DNA of 5,424 nt. Source: Flavimaricola sp. Lineage in GTDB: Bacteria > Pseudomonadota > Alphaproteobacteria > Rhodobacterales > Rhodobacteraceae. The DNA lies in the NCBI GenBank assembly GCA_023300365.1, contig JALZWD010000250.1, positions 1 through 5,424 on the forward strand. The letters are read 5' to 3'. Below the pieces are notes generated by a model. That model saw nothing but the letters and a program-made list of their open reading frames with translations, was not told where the DNA came from and did no database searches. Shown in pieces: positions 1-5,083 of this stretch. A program made the position numbers and the translations under genes. Positions within the stretch are counted from its first letter, which is position 1, and each line of letters opens with the position of its first letter.

Positions 1-1
1 G

Positions 2-466
2 GTGGGCGGCATTTTGGATCAACGGGTTGGCCCCAAACCTGTGATCCTGGTCTGCGGCGTCATTTTGATCGGCGTGAGCAGCATCATCGTTGGCATGAAC
101 CGCGACACGCTCTTTGGCACAGCGTTCGGCGATTGGTCCACCGAATTGCCCCTCTTGGGCACGCTTTATACGCCCGATGTCATCTTTTATTTCTGCGGCA
201 TCGCCATCGGTGGTGCGGGCGGTATTCTTTATTCCGCATCGCGCTCCCTCATGGTGCGTCATGCCGATCCCGACCGCCCCGCAGAAGCCTTTGGCCTTTT
301 TGCCCTCACAGGTCGTGTGACCGCGTTTTTGGCACCAATCCTCATTACCATCGCCACATGGTGGACCGGTAGCAATAATCTCGGCTTCCTTCCCGTGATT
401 GGCCTTTTCATCATCGGCCTCACCCTGCTAACCTTTGTCCAAGCCGAAGGAGATCAGAGCCGATGA
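2..466 (+). CDS. MFS transporter, UMF1/Atg22-like family (C-terminal part, 5' end outside window)
   Basis: This is the last ~154 codons of an inner-membrane secondary transporter; the reading frame is open at the left edge, so the start lies upstream. The visible part begins with a conserved MFS loop (GGILDQRVGPKPV), the inter-helix motif of the major facilitator superfamily. It then has about four hydrophobic membrane segments at roughly residues 13-31, 58-78, 100-120 and 127-147. The stretch EAFGLFALTGRVTAFLAP resembles the FGLYALSGKATAFLGP-type signature of UMF1 (Atg22-like) bacterial MFS proteins. The substrate is unknown and cannot be read from the sequence. The stop overlaps the mepA start (ATGA, 463-466), so the two are very likely co-transcribed and translationally coupled. 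The family call is fairly sure at MFS level and likely at UMF1 level. Confidence 0.85.
   Translation: MGGILDQRVGPKPVILVCGVILIGVSSIIVGMNRDTLFGTAFGDWSTELPLLGTLYTPDVIFYFCGIAIGGAGGILYSASRSLMVRHADPDRPAEAFGLFALTGRVTAFLAPILITIATWWTGSNNLGFLPVIGLFIIGLTLLTFVQAEGDQSR
447..454 (+). promoter_or_regulatory. Shine-Dalgarno of mepA inside the upstream MFS gene
   Basis: The purine run AAGGAGAT lies 8 bases before the ATG at 463, within the last codons of the transporter gene. It supports this start and suggests the overlapping genes can also be initiated independently. Confidence 0.75.
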
Positions 467-1374
467 CCCGCATTTTCGCCTGCCTTGCCATTGCCCTTGC
501 CCTCGCCTCCTGTCGCACCGACCAAGAGACCACGCGTGCTGCGGCAACTTTGTCGACACAAAATGCAGGCGACAACCGGATCGCAAAAACATTGTTCGGA
601 GCCGCAGGACAGGGGTCGGATCAATCTCCCGAGGCCATTGGGTTTTATTCTCGAGGCTGCCAGGCAGGCGGAGTACAACTGGCCGAAACCGGCCCCACTT
701 GGCAGGCTATGCGCCTGTCGCGCAATCGCAATTGGGGCCAGCCTGAGCTTATTGATTTTGTCCAAGACTTGTCGCGTTTCGCCGCCACCCAACCGGGGTG
801 GGACGGCCTCTACGTCGGTGACCTAAGCCAACCGCGCGGCGGCCCAATGCTGACGGGGCACGCCAGCCACCAAGTTGGCCTCGATGCCGATATCTGGATG
901 CTGCCCCCTGACCGCCTCGATCTTAGCCGCCAAGAACGTGAAGAGCTCTCAAGCATTTCGACACGCCGCGCCAGCGGAGCGTTCACCAACAGCAACTGGA
1001 CACCACAGCATATGGCAATCCTGCGCGAGGCGGCCTCTGACCCGCGCGTCGACCGCATCTTTGTGTTTCCCGGTGCCAAAGTCGCGATGTGCGATGCCGA
1101 AACCGGAGATCGCTCCTATCTGCGCCAAATCCGTCCATGGTACGGGCACCACTACCATTTCCACGTCCGCCTTCAGTGCCCCGCGGGTGACGCCAGCTGT
1201 GAAACCCAAAATCCCGTCCCGCGCGGCGATGGCTGTGATCAAGCCCGCGAATGGGTTGATAATATCCTCAACCCACCACCCCCCAACCCAAACGCCACCC
1301 CCAGCGCCCCGCGCGCCGAACTGACCATGGCGCGACTGCCCGGACAGTGTACCGGTGTGCTAAATAGCAACTGA
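463..1374 (+). CDS. mepA: Penicillin-insensitive murein endopeptidase MepA, predicted lipoprotein
   Basis: Zinc metallopeptidase of the LAS family (peptidase M74) that cleaves peptide cross-links of peptidoglycan in the periplasm. The N-terminus is a lipoprotein signal with lipobox LASC (residues 14-17, lipidated Cys17). Zinc-site motifs are complete: GHASHQVGLDAD (131-143, with His133, His136 and Asp143) and HHYHFHVR (229-236, with His229, His232 and His234). Their spacing matches the recalled E. coli MepA ligands His113, Asp120 and His211. Six further cysteines (66, 210, 239, 246, 258, 296) reproduce the family's three-disulphide pattern: the 239-246 and 210-258 spacings are 7 and 48, as recalled for E. 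coli. The protein is 303 residues, slightly longer than E. coli MepA. A proline/asparagine-rich tail insert (about 270-283) lies before the last cysteine. It overlaps the upstream transporter by 4 bases and is followed after 1 base by the phytase-like gene. Lipidation is unlike E. coli MepA, which is soluble in the periplasm; that is a sequence inference. Confidence 0.97.
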   Translation: MTRIFACLAIALALASCRTDQETTRAAATLSTQNAGDNRIAKTLFGAAGQGSDQSPEAIGFYSRGCQAGGVQLAETGPTWQAMRLSRNRNWGQPELIDFVQDLSRFAATQPGWDGLYVGDLSQPRGGPMLTGHASHQVGLDADIWMLPPDRLDLSRQEREELSSISTRRASGAFTNSNWTPQHMAILREAASDPRVDRIFVFPGAKVAMCDAETGDRSYLRQIRPWYGHHYHFHVRLQCPAGDASCETQNPVPRGDGCDQAREWVDNILNPPPPNPNATPSAPRAELTMARLPGQCTGVLNSN

Positions 1375-1375
1375 T

Positions 1376-2230
1376 ATGTCGTTACGCGCCCTCGCCATCG
1401 CCCTGTCCGGCTGGGCCGGTTCGGCCTGTGCCGAGATGACATTTTTGCACAGTTTCGAGTGGGACATTGGCCGAAAGTACTTCGGTGGCCTATCAGGTAT
1501 TGAGCTGTCCAACGACGGCACAGAGTTTTTCATGCTCAGCGATAGCGGTATCTATTCCCAAGGCACGGTGGTGCGCGATGGCGACAAAATCACCGACATG
1601 ATGCATGAGCCGTTTCAATTCTTGCCGCATCCGCCAATTTGGCCAAGCGGCGATATCAATCGCGATACCGAAGGACTAGCCCTAACCTCCGATGGCCGCA
1701 TATTCGTAAGCTACGAAGGCACGACCGAGGTGCGCCAAGAACACCTTCCCGATGGGCAAGCCGATGTTCTCCCTCGCCACGCGGACTTTGACGCGATGCA
1801 AACCAACGGCTCCCTCGAAGCTTTGGCTGTCGATACCCAAGGCCGTCTTTATGCCATTCCCGAGCGGTCCGGTCGTGCCTTGCGGCCTTTTCCCGTGTAC
1901 CGCCTCGATGAGGACACATGGCAAGTGGTCTTTCATATTCCGCGCGCAGGGCTCCTTGTCCCCACCGGGGCCGACATTGGGCCCGACGGGCGGCTTTACC
2001 TGCTTGAACGCGATTTTAACGGCATCGGATTCTCCAGCCGGATCAGGCGCTTTAATCTTGATGGTACCGGCGAAGAAACTCTCCTCGAAACACAGCCCGG
2101 CACACATGACAATCTTGAGGGTATCGCGGTTTGGACCGACGCACTTGGGCTGCGCATCACGATGGTCTCTGACAACAACTACCGGGCCCTGCAACGCACC
2201 GAATTGGTTGAATATAGGTTGACGCACTAG
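1376..2230 (+). CDS. Secreted esterase-like-activity-of-phytase family protein (beta-propeller-like)
   Basis: 284-residue exported protein. An N-terminal signal peptide (about residues 1-19) has a probable signal peptidase I site at ACA|E; no lipobox is seen. The body shows the repeated blade-type motifs of the 'esterase-like activity of phytase' domain (Pfam PF13449 by recall): FGGLSGIEL (36-44), DTEGLAL (97-103) followed by SDGRIFVSYE, SLEALAVD (146-153) followed by QGRLYAIPE, TGADIGPDGRLYLLERDF (197-214) and DNLEGIAVW (245-253). These repeated acidic E-G/A-[LI]-A motifs suggest a metal-binding propeller, possibly a phosphatase/esterase, but the substrate is unknown. The start ATG lies 1 base after the mepA stop with no clear Shine-Dalgarno, so translation probably depends on coupling with mepA. 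A true phytase activity should not be assumed. Confidence 0.85.
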   Translation: MSLRALAIALSGWAGSACAEMTFLHSFEWDIGRKYFGGLSGIELSNDGTEFFMLSDSGIYSQGTVVRDGDKITDMMHEPFQFLPHPPIWPSGDINRDTEGLALTSDGRIFVSYEGTTEVRQEHLPDGQADVLPRHADFDAMQTNGSLEALAVDTQGRLYAIPERSGRALRPFPVYRLDEDTWQVVFHIPRAGLLVPTGADIGPDGRLYLLERDFNGIGFSSRIRRFNLDGTGEETLLETQPGTHDNLEGIAVWTDALGLRITMVSDNNYRALQRTELVEYRLTH

Positions 2231-2304
2231 ACCACGGGGCCTAGGAAACGCCGTCCCGAATGGTTCGGGGCCAAGTGCCGCACCTTGCCAAAACGGAAAC
2301 CAAA
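2231..2304 (+). promoter_or_regulatory. Short gap with small hairpin before yhhQ
   Basis: The 74-base gap contains a perfect 6-bp inverted repeat, CCCGAA (2255-2260) and TTCGGG (2264-2269), with a 3-base loop TGG. There is no T-run after it, so it is not a standard terminator. The hairpin covers an in-frame ATG at 2260. That, and the hydrophilic residues it would add, argue that translation begins at 2305. It may act as an RNA-processing or stabilising element in the operon mRNA; this is inference. Confidence 0.4.
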
Positions 2305-2949
2305 ATGACCAAACTCCTCCCCGGCGTAATCGCCATGGCCGCCATTGTTGTGGCCTCCAATGTTCTCGTACAATTTCTCTTGCTTGATGGGCTTCTTACC
2401 TGGGGCGCCTTTACCTATCCGCTCGCCTTTTTGGTGACAGATGTGATGAACCGCATCTATGGCGCCGCTGCGGCCCGGCGCGTGGTTTTGGTTGGCTTTG
2501 TTGTGGGGGTCATCTGCTCGCTCATCGGCTCGCAGATCATGCTGCAAGGGGACGGGTTTGAATTCGCCGCTGTGCCGCTGCGTGTGGCCATTGGCTCGGG
2601 CATCGGTTTTCTCACAGCCCAGCTTTTCGATGTCTTCATCTTCTCCAAACTAAGAGACAGGACGTGGTGGAAAGCACCGCTGGTCTCAACCTTGGTCTCC
2701 TCCACCGTCGATACGGTGCTGTTTTTCTCCATTGCCTTCTCCGCAACCCTCGCGGTCTTTGGCGCACAAGCAAACAGCGATACGGCGTGGGCCCAAGATC
2801 CGGCACCTTTGCTAACCATCGGCCCTGATATGCCGCTTTGGGTGACACTCGCCGTGGCCGATTGGGGCGTGAAACTGACAATTGCCTTGCTGGCATTGGC
2901 CCCGTTCCGGCTCATCACCGCAAGAATTGGTCAATCCGCCACAAACTAG
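2305..2949 (+). CDS. yhhQ: Queuosine precursor transporter, YhhQ/VUT family (COG1738)
   Basis: Integral inner-membrane protein of the vitamin-uptake-type (VUT) family that imports a 7-deazaguanine precursor (preQ0/preQ1) of the tRNA modification queuosine. From ATG 2305 it is 214 residues, normal for the family. Recognisable family segments are TYPLAFLVTDVMNRIYG (37-53) and LFDVFIFSKLRDRTWWKAP (107-125), followed by STLVSSTVDTVLFF. About six hydrophobic helices lie near residues 5-27, 34-50, 58-78, 92-112, 126-150 and 178-200. An upstream in-frame ATG at 2260 adds 15 mostly polar residues (MVRGQVPHLAKTETK) and sits in a hairpin, so 2305 is preferred; the Shine-Dalgarno before it (GGAA, 2295-2298) is weak. 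The gene follows the phytase-like gene on the same strand. Neighbouring arfB also acts in translation, but no functional link is shown. Confidence 0.9.
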   Translation: MTKLLPGVIAMAAIVVASNVLVQFLLLDGLLTWGAFTYPLAFLVTDVMNRIYGAAAARRVVLVGFVVGVICSLIGSQIMLQGDGFEFAAVPLRVAIGSGIGFLTAQLFDVFIFSKLRDRTWWKAPLVSTLVSSTVDTVLFFSIAFSATLAVFGAQANSDTAWAQDPAPLLTIGPDMPLWVTLAVADWGVKLTIALLALAPFRLITARIGQSATN

Positions 2950-2962
2950 ACCGTTTTTTGTT

Positions 2963-2991
2963 TTGACTTCTTGGGGATTTGTGGCACCTTT
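2963..2991 (+). promoter_or_regulatory. Weak candidate promoter for the structured RNA
   Basis: TTGACT at 2963-2968 matches a sigma-70 -35 box. A -10 box at the expected distance (ACCTTT, 2986-2991) is poor, matching only in part. The position, just after the yhhQ stop and ~20-25 bases before the structured segment at 3008, is sensible for a small transcript. This is suggestive only; the RNA could instead be read through from yhhQ. Confidence 0.25.
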
Positions 2992-3010
2992 TGACGACCA
3001 GAAACAATCG

Positions 3011-3025
3011 AAAGGAGGTGGATCC
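3011..3025 (+). promoter_or_regulatory. Exceptionally long Shine-Dalgarno (16S 3'-end complement)
   Basis: AAAGGAGGTGGATCC is the complement of the 3' end of bacterial 16S rRNA (GGATCACCTCCTTT) over its whole length apart from one extra G. GGAGG is 8 bases before a GTG at 3027. This goes well beyond an ordinary ribosome binding site. It lies within the 5' strand of the long-range helix, so it could be masked. Confidence 0.7.
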
Positions 3026-3026
3026 A

Positions 3027-3083
3027 GTGTCTAGAAAGAAATTGGAGAAGTGCGTCGGGACAGCTTGGGAGATGCGTGGCTAG
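3027..3083 (+). CDS. Possible 18-aa leader peptide / small protein
   Basis: A GTG-started frame encodes VSRKKLEKCVGTAWEMRG and stops at TAG 3081-3083. The evidence for translation is the very strong Shine-Dalgarno at ideal spacing. The product has a basic N-terminal half (R, K, K, K), one Cys and one Trp, and no membrane segment. It resembles no protein I know. The stop codon lies inside the GGCTAGGG hairpin, so a terminating ribosome would disrupt that structure. No amino acid is enriched as in classical biosynthetic attenuator peptides. It may be a regulatory uORF, a real microprotein, or a chance frame inside an ncRNA whose purine motif has another role. Confidence 0.45.
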   Translation: MSRKKLEKCVGTAWEMRG

Positions 3084-3111
3084 GGCAACCCTTAGCCTGA
3101 GTTAAACTCCT

Positions 3112-3139
3112 AGGTGGATACGTCTAACCGACCCCACCT
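3112..3139 (+). repeat. Second copy of the SD-like motif, forming an alternative hairpin
   Basis: AGGTGGAT followed by GTCTA occurs at 3016-3023/3029-3033 and again at 3112-3119/3122-3126. The second copy AGGTGG (3112-3117) can pair over 6 bp with CCACCT (3134-3139), the same segment that pairs with the first copy in the closing helix. The two pairings are mutually exclusive, as in a switch. No start codon follows the second copy at a useful distance. Confidence 0.5.
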
Positions 3140-3151
3140 CTCAAACTTTCG

Positions 3152-3183
3152 AAGGGCCGCCCCCGTGTAGGGCGGCCCTTTTT
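3152..3183 (+). terminator. Rho-independent terminator upstream of arfB
   Basis: An 11-bp perfect stem, AAGGGCCGCCC (3152-3162) with GGGCGGCCCTT (3170-3180), a 7-base loop CCGTGTA, and a T-run (TTTTT, 3179-3183). It ends the structured RNA and/or the yhhQ transcript 41 bases before the arfB start. So arfB either has its own promoter in the short remaining gap or depends on readthrough. Confidence 0.92.
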
Positions 3184-3224
3184 CGTGTAAACGAAATCAA
3201 AGCAAAACCGGGAACGAGACTGAA

Positions 3225-3650
3225 ATGCCAGTAAAGGTGAACGATCAGATCACAATAGAGGATTGGGAACTGACCGAAAGCTTTGTCCGCGCCAGTGGCC
3301 CGGGCGGGCAAAATGTGAACAAAGTCTCCACCGCGGTTGAGTTGCGGTTCTGGGCCGAACGCTGCCCTGCCCTAAGCGATGCGCAAAAGGGTCGTCTACG
3401 ACGGATCGCAGGACAGCGGTGGACATCGGACGGGGCCGTGGTGATTTTTGTGCAAGAAACGCGCTCTCAGGCGCGCAACCGTGAAATTGCCCGCGAGAGG
3501 CTGGTTGAGCTGGTTTTGAAATCGCTAGAAGTTAAGAAACGCCGCAGGCCAACCAAACCAACCTATGGATCGGTCAAACGGCGACTTGAGGGCAAGAAGG
3601 TGCGCGGCGCCGTCAAGAAAATGCGCGGCAAAGTTGCCGGAGAAGACTGA
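3225..3650 (+). CDS. arfB: Alternative ribosome-rescue factor ArfB (YaeJ/ICT1-type peptidyl-tRNA hydrolase)
   Basis: A codon-independent release-factor-like hydrolase that frees ribosomes stalled at mRNA 3' ends by cleaving peptidyl-tRNA. The catalytic loop is intact: ASGPGGQNVNK at 23-33 with GGQ at 27-29, almost the same position as in E. coli ArfB. The fold continues with VSTAVELRF (34-42) and VVIFVQETRSQARNREIA. The protein is 141 residues, the family's usual size. The highly basic C-terminal tail (about 103-137, rich in K and R, e.g. KKRRRPTKPTYGSVKRR) is the part that inserts in the empty mRNA channel and separates ArfB from true RF1/RF2. The start ATG has GGGAA (3210-3214) about 10 bases upstream. 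The gene stands alone after a terminator and converges with the VWA gene. It may act as backup to tmRNA. Confidence 0.96.
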   Translation: MPVKVNDQITIEDWELTESFVRASGPGGQNVNKVSTAVELRFWAERCPALSDAQKGRLRRIAGQRWTSDGAVVIFVQETRSQARNREIARERLVELVLKSLEVKKRRRPTKPTYGSVKRRLEGKKVRGAVKKMRGKVAGED

Positions 3651-3683
3651 CGCATCGATCCACAATGAGGGACCGATGCGTCA
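3648..3683. terminator. Convergent-gene hairpin, possible bidirectional terminator
   Basis: TGACGCATCG (3648-3657, containing the arfB stop) pairs perfectly with CGATGCGTCA (3674-3683); after one mismatch 3 more pairs form (3659-3661 with 3670-3672), leaving an 8-nt loop. It sits between convergent genes, ending 5 bases short of the VWA gene's 3' end. Neither flank has a good T-run, so it may be a weak terminator or a 3'-end stabiliser. Confidence 0.5.
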
Positions 3684-3688
3684 CAAGG

Positions 3689-5083
3689 TTAGTTCGTCAA
3701 CCGCAACGAGCTGATCGTGGCAGAGATGCCCTGAAACGCCGAGGCAATATTGGCGTCATCGACATCGTAAAAATGCGACGGCGAGGTTGCACATTCCGCA
3801 AGCTCATCTTCAGCATCCGACGAGGTTTGGAAACCAATGGTGAAAACAACGATACCTTGGTTTTTGGCAAGCTCACACTGCTCAAGGAACAGGTCCGTCG
3901 CCTCTTCGTTGGTATTGATATAATTGATGTTGCCAACACGCCCGCCCGGCTGCCGGTTGAGATTAACTGACAGGTTTCGTTCGTCAAAGAAATCAAGCGG
4001 CAACAATTGCTGAACCACTTCACCGTCCGTCATCACAACCAGATATTTTTGGTTCGTCGAAGGGGCAAACTGCAAAGGCCGATCGGTAAAGGCCGCATCA
4101 ACCTCGCCTTGGGCCCCCAAGTATTGCATGGCTGGCCGAGAAGACGGGTTCAAAAGCGAGATCCCCCACTTAATGCCAATGTCCGATCCCGTGCCAGCAT
4201 ACAACATGATGTCGTCGATTGCGGTATGCAATTCGGCTTCGTCATTGCTTGCGTAGACGATCGAAGATTCATCGTTCGGGCACCACCCAAATTGGTGCTG
4301 GCCATCGTTGACCATGTTGTACATGCCAAAAATGGGGACTTGCTGCGCAAACGGGGCTGGCAATTCGATGTTCTGGTAATCATTCTCATCAATTTGCAGG
4401 CAAGAGCTCACGTCAGGCCAATCGCTTCCGTCGGCAAGTTGCGGCGAAACCAAACGCTGCCCCCGCAAGAAATCAAACATGTTGCGGCCTGGGTTCACGT
4501 GTCCGCCAAATTGTACCAGGTTCATACTGATCGTGTCAGGCGCGCTCGCTTGATCAAGGACGGTTGTGACAAAATCGCGTGCTGCAGGTCGCAGGGCTTC
4601 GATTTTTCCCGATGAGCGCATCGAATACGACACGTCCAAAACCAGCGAAATCTCTACATTCTCCACACTTTCGGTCGCGGCACTCGATACAACGACGTCA
4701 AGGTCCTCAACGCCAAAGATGGGCATAAAGATCGTGTTTAACTCAAGCGAGGCATCCGCGACGACGGAGCATTCGTTGACACCCATATCGATGCTGACGT
4801 TCGTCACGAAACCCGAAAATCCGCCTGTCTCGAGATAGGTCGTGAAAACATCCTGAGCGTGGCTCTCTCCCAGACGACAGCTTTCCAAATCGGTCGCTGC
4901 CAGAGTTGCGCGGTCGATGGTGGATTGAAACCGCGCTCGGATCAATTCGGAGCGGGCCATATCGACGCCCAGTCCGGCCGTGAAGATCATCGCGATCATA
5001 AGAAAGAGACTAAGGACGGTGATGGACCCGGATTCATCTGAGACAAAGGACGAGCGCCGCGCGGCGCGGATCAGGCTAGACAT
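3689..5083 (-). CDS. VWA-domain TadG-like pilus-assembly-type protein, membrane anchored
   Basis: 464-residue protein. The N-terminus has the TadE/TadG-like signature: a short basic head, DESGSITVLS (16-25), one transmembrane helix (about 21-41), then GVDMARSELIRARFQSTIDRA (two overlapping pieces, 39-59), matching the Tad N-terminal domain (PF13400 by recall). After a ~90-residue linker comes a von Willebrand factor A domain (about 143-460). Its metal-ion site (MIDAS) appears complete: DVSYS (Asp150, Ser152, Ser154), a candidate Thr298 and MTDG (Asp353). The spacing from DxSxS to Thr298 is long, implying an insertion around 200-285 with Cys228 and Cys268. Most of the protein should be periplasmic. 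Such proteins accompany Flp/Tad tight-adherence pili, but no other tad gene is in the window, so it may be an orphan paralogue or the edge of a cluster continuing to the right. The start ATG (5081-5083) has only a weak purine stretch upstream. Confidence 0.9.
   Translation of the reverse strand: MSSLIRAARRSSFVSDESGSITVLSLFLMIAMIFTAGLGVDMARSELIRARFQSTIDRATLAATDLESCRLGESHAQDVFTTYLETGGFSGFVTNVSIDMGVNECSVVADASLELNTIFMPIFGVEDLDVVVSSAATESVENVEISLVLDVSYSMRSSGKIEALRPAARDFVTTVLDQASAPDTISMNLVQFGGHVNPGRNMFDFLRGQRLVSPQLADGSDWPDVSSCLQIDENDYQNIELPAPFAQQVPIFGMYNMVNDGQHQFGWCPNDESSIVYASNDEAELHTAIDDIMLYAGTGSDIGIKWGISLLNPSSRPAMQYLGAQGEVDAAFTDRPLQFAPSTNQKYLVVMTDGEVVQQLLPLDFFDERNLSVNLNRQPGGRVGNINYINTNEEATDLFLEQCELAKNQGIVVFTIGFQTSSDAEDELAECATSPSHFYDVDDANIASAFQGISATISSLRLTN

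Larger units (their letters stand above)
3008..3183 (+). ncRNA. Candidate structured small RNA / translational leader of unknown family
   Basis: A ~175-nt segment in the yhhQ-arfB gap with strong self-complementarity. A long-range closing helix joins TCGAAAG (3008-3014) to CTTTCGA (3146-3152) and, directly stacked, GAGGTGG (3015-3021) to CCACCTC (3134-3140). That is 14 Watson-Crick pairs, interrupted only by a 5-nt bulge (3141-3145) on the 3' side. Inside is a hairpin of GGCTAGGG (3078-3085) with CCC plus TAGCC (3089-3091, 3093-3097), loop CAA and one bulged T, and a small GAGT/ACTC hairpin (3099-3102 with 3106-3109). It ends in a strong intrinsic terminator. The 5' strand of the closing helix contains the Shine-Dalgarno of an 18-codon ORF. 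I compared it mentally with 6S, SRP, tmRNA, guanidine, SAM-II, preQ1 and the alphaproteobacterial CCUCCUCCC-loop RNAs and saw no match. It could be an sRNA, a mini-mRNA, or a leader of arfB. Confidence 0.6.

Noticed and set aside
2930..2960. Terminator after yhhQ (GGTC/GACC followed by a T-run)
   Set aside because: Only a 4-bp stem with a long loop before GTTTTTTG; too weak to call.
2982..2996. Possible sigma-54 promoter (TGGCAC with downstream TTTTGAC)
   Set aside because: The GC element of the -12 box is missing at the required spacing.
2991..3019. TTGACG at 2991 as a -35 box
   Set aside because: The expected -10 position falls in the purine-rich Shine-Dalgarno, with nothing like TATAAT.
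3008..3183. Queuosine/preQ1-responsive control by the short ORF, because yhhQ is adjacent
   Set aside because: The ORF contains no Tyr, His, Asn or Asp codons (the Q-modified tRNAs), the RNA lies downstream of yhhQ, and no preQ1 aptamer features are seen.
3008..3183. tmRNA, 6S RNA or SRP RNA
   Set aside because: No tRNA-like acceptor domain or tag sequence, no single long bulged hairpin as in 6S, and no SRP GGAAG/GCAGC-type apical loop.
4007..4615. 202-codon plus-strand frame opposite the VWA gene
   Set aside because: It is a shadow of the well-supported minus-strand coding sequence and resembles no protein.
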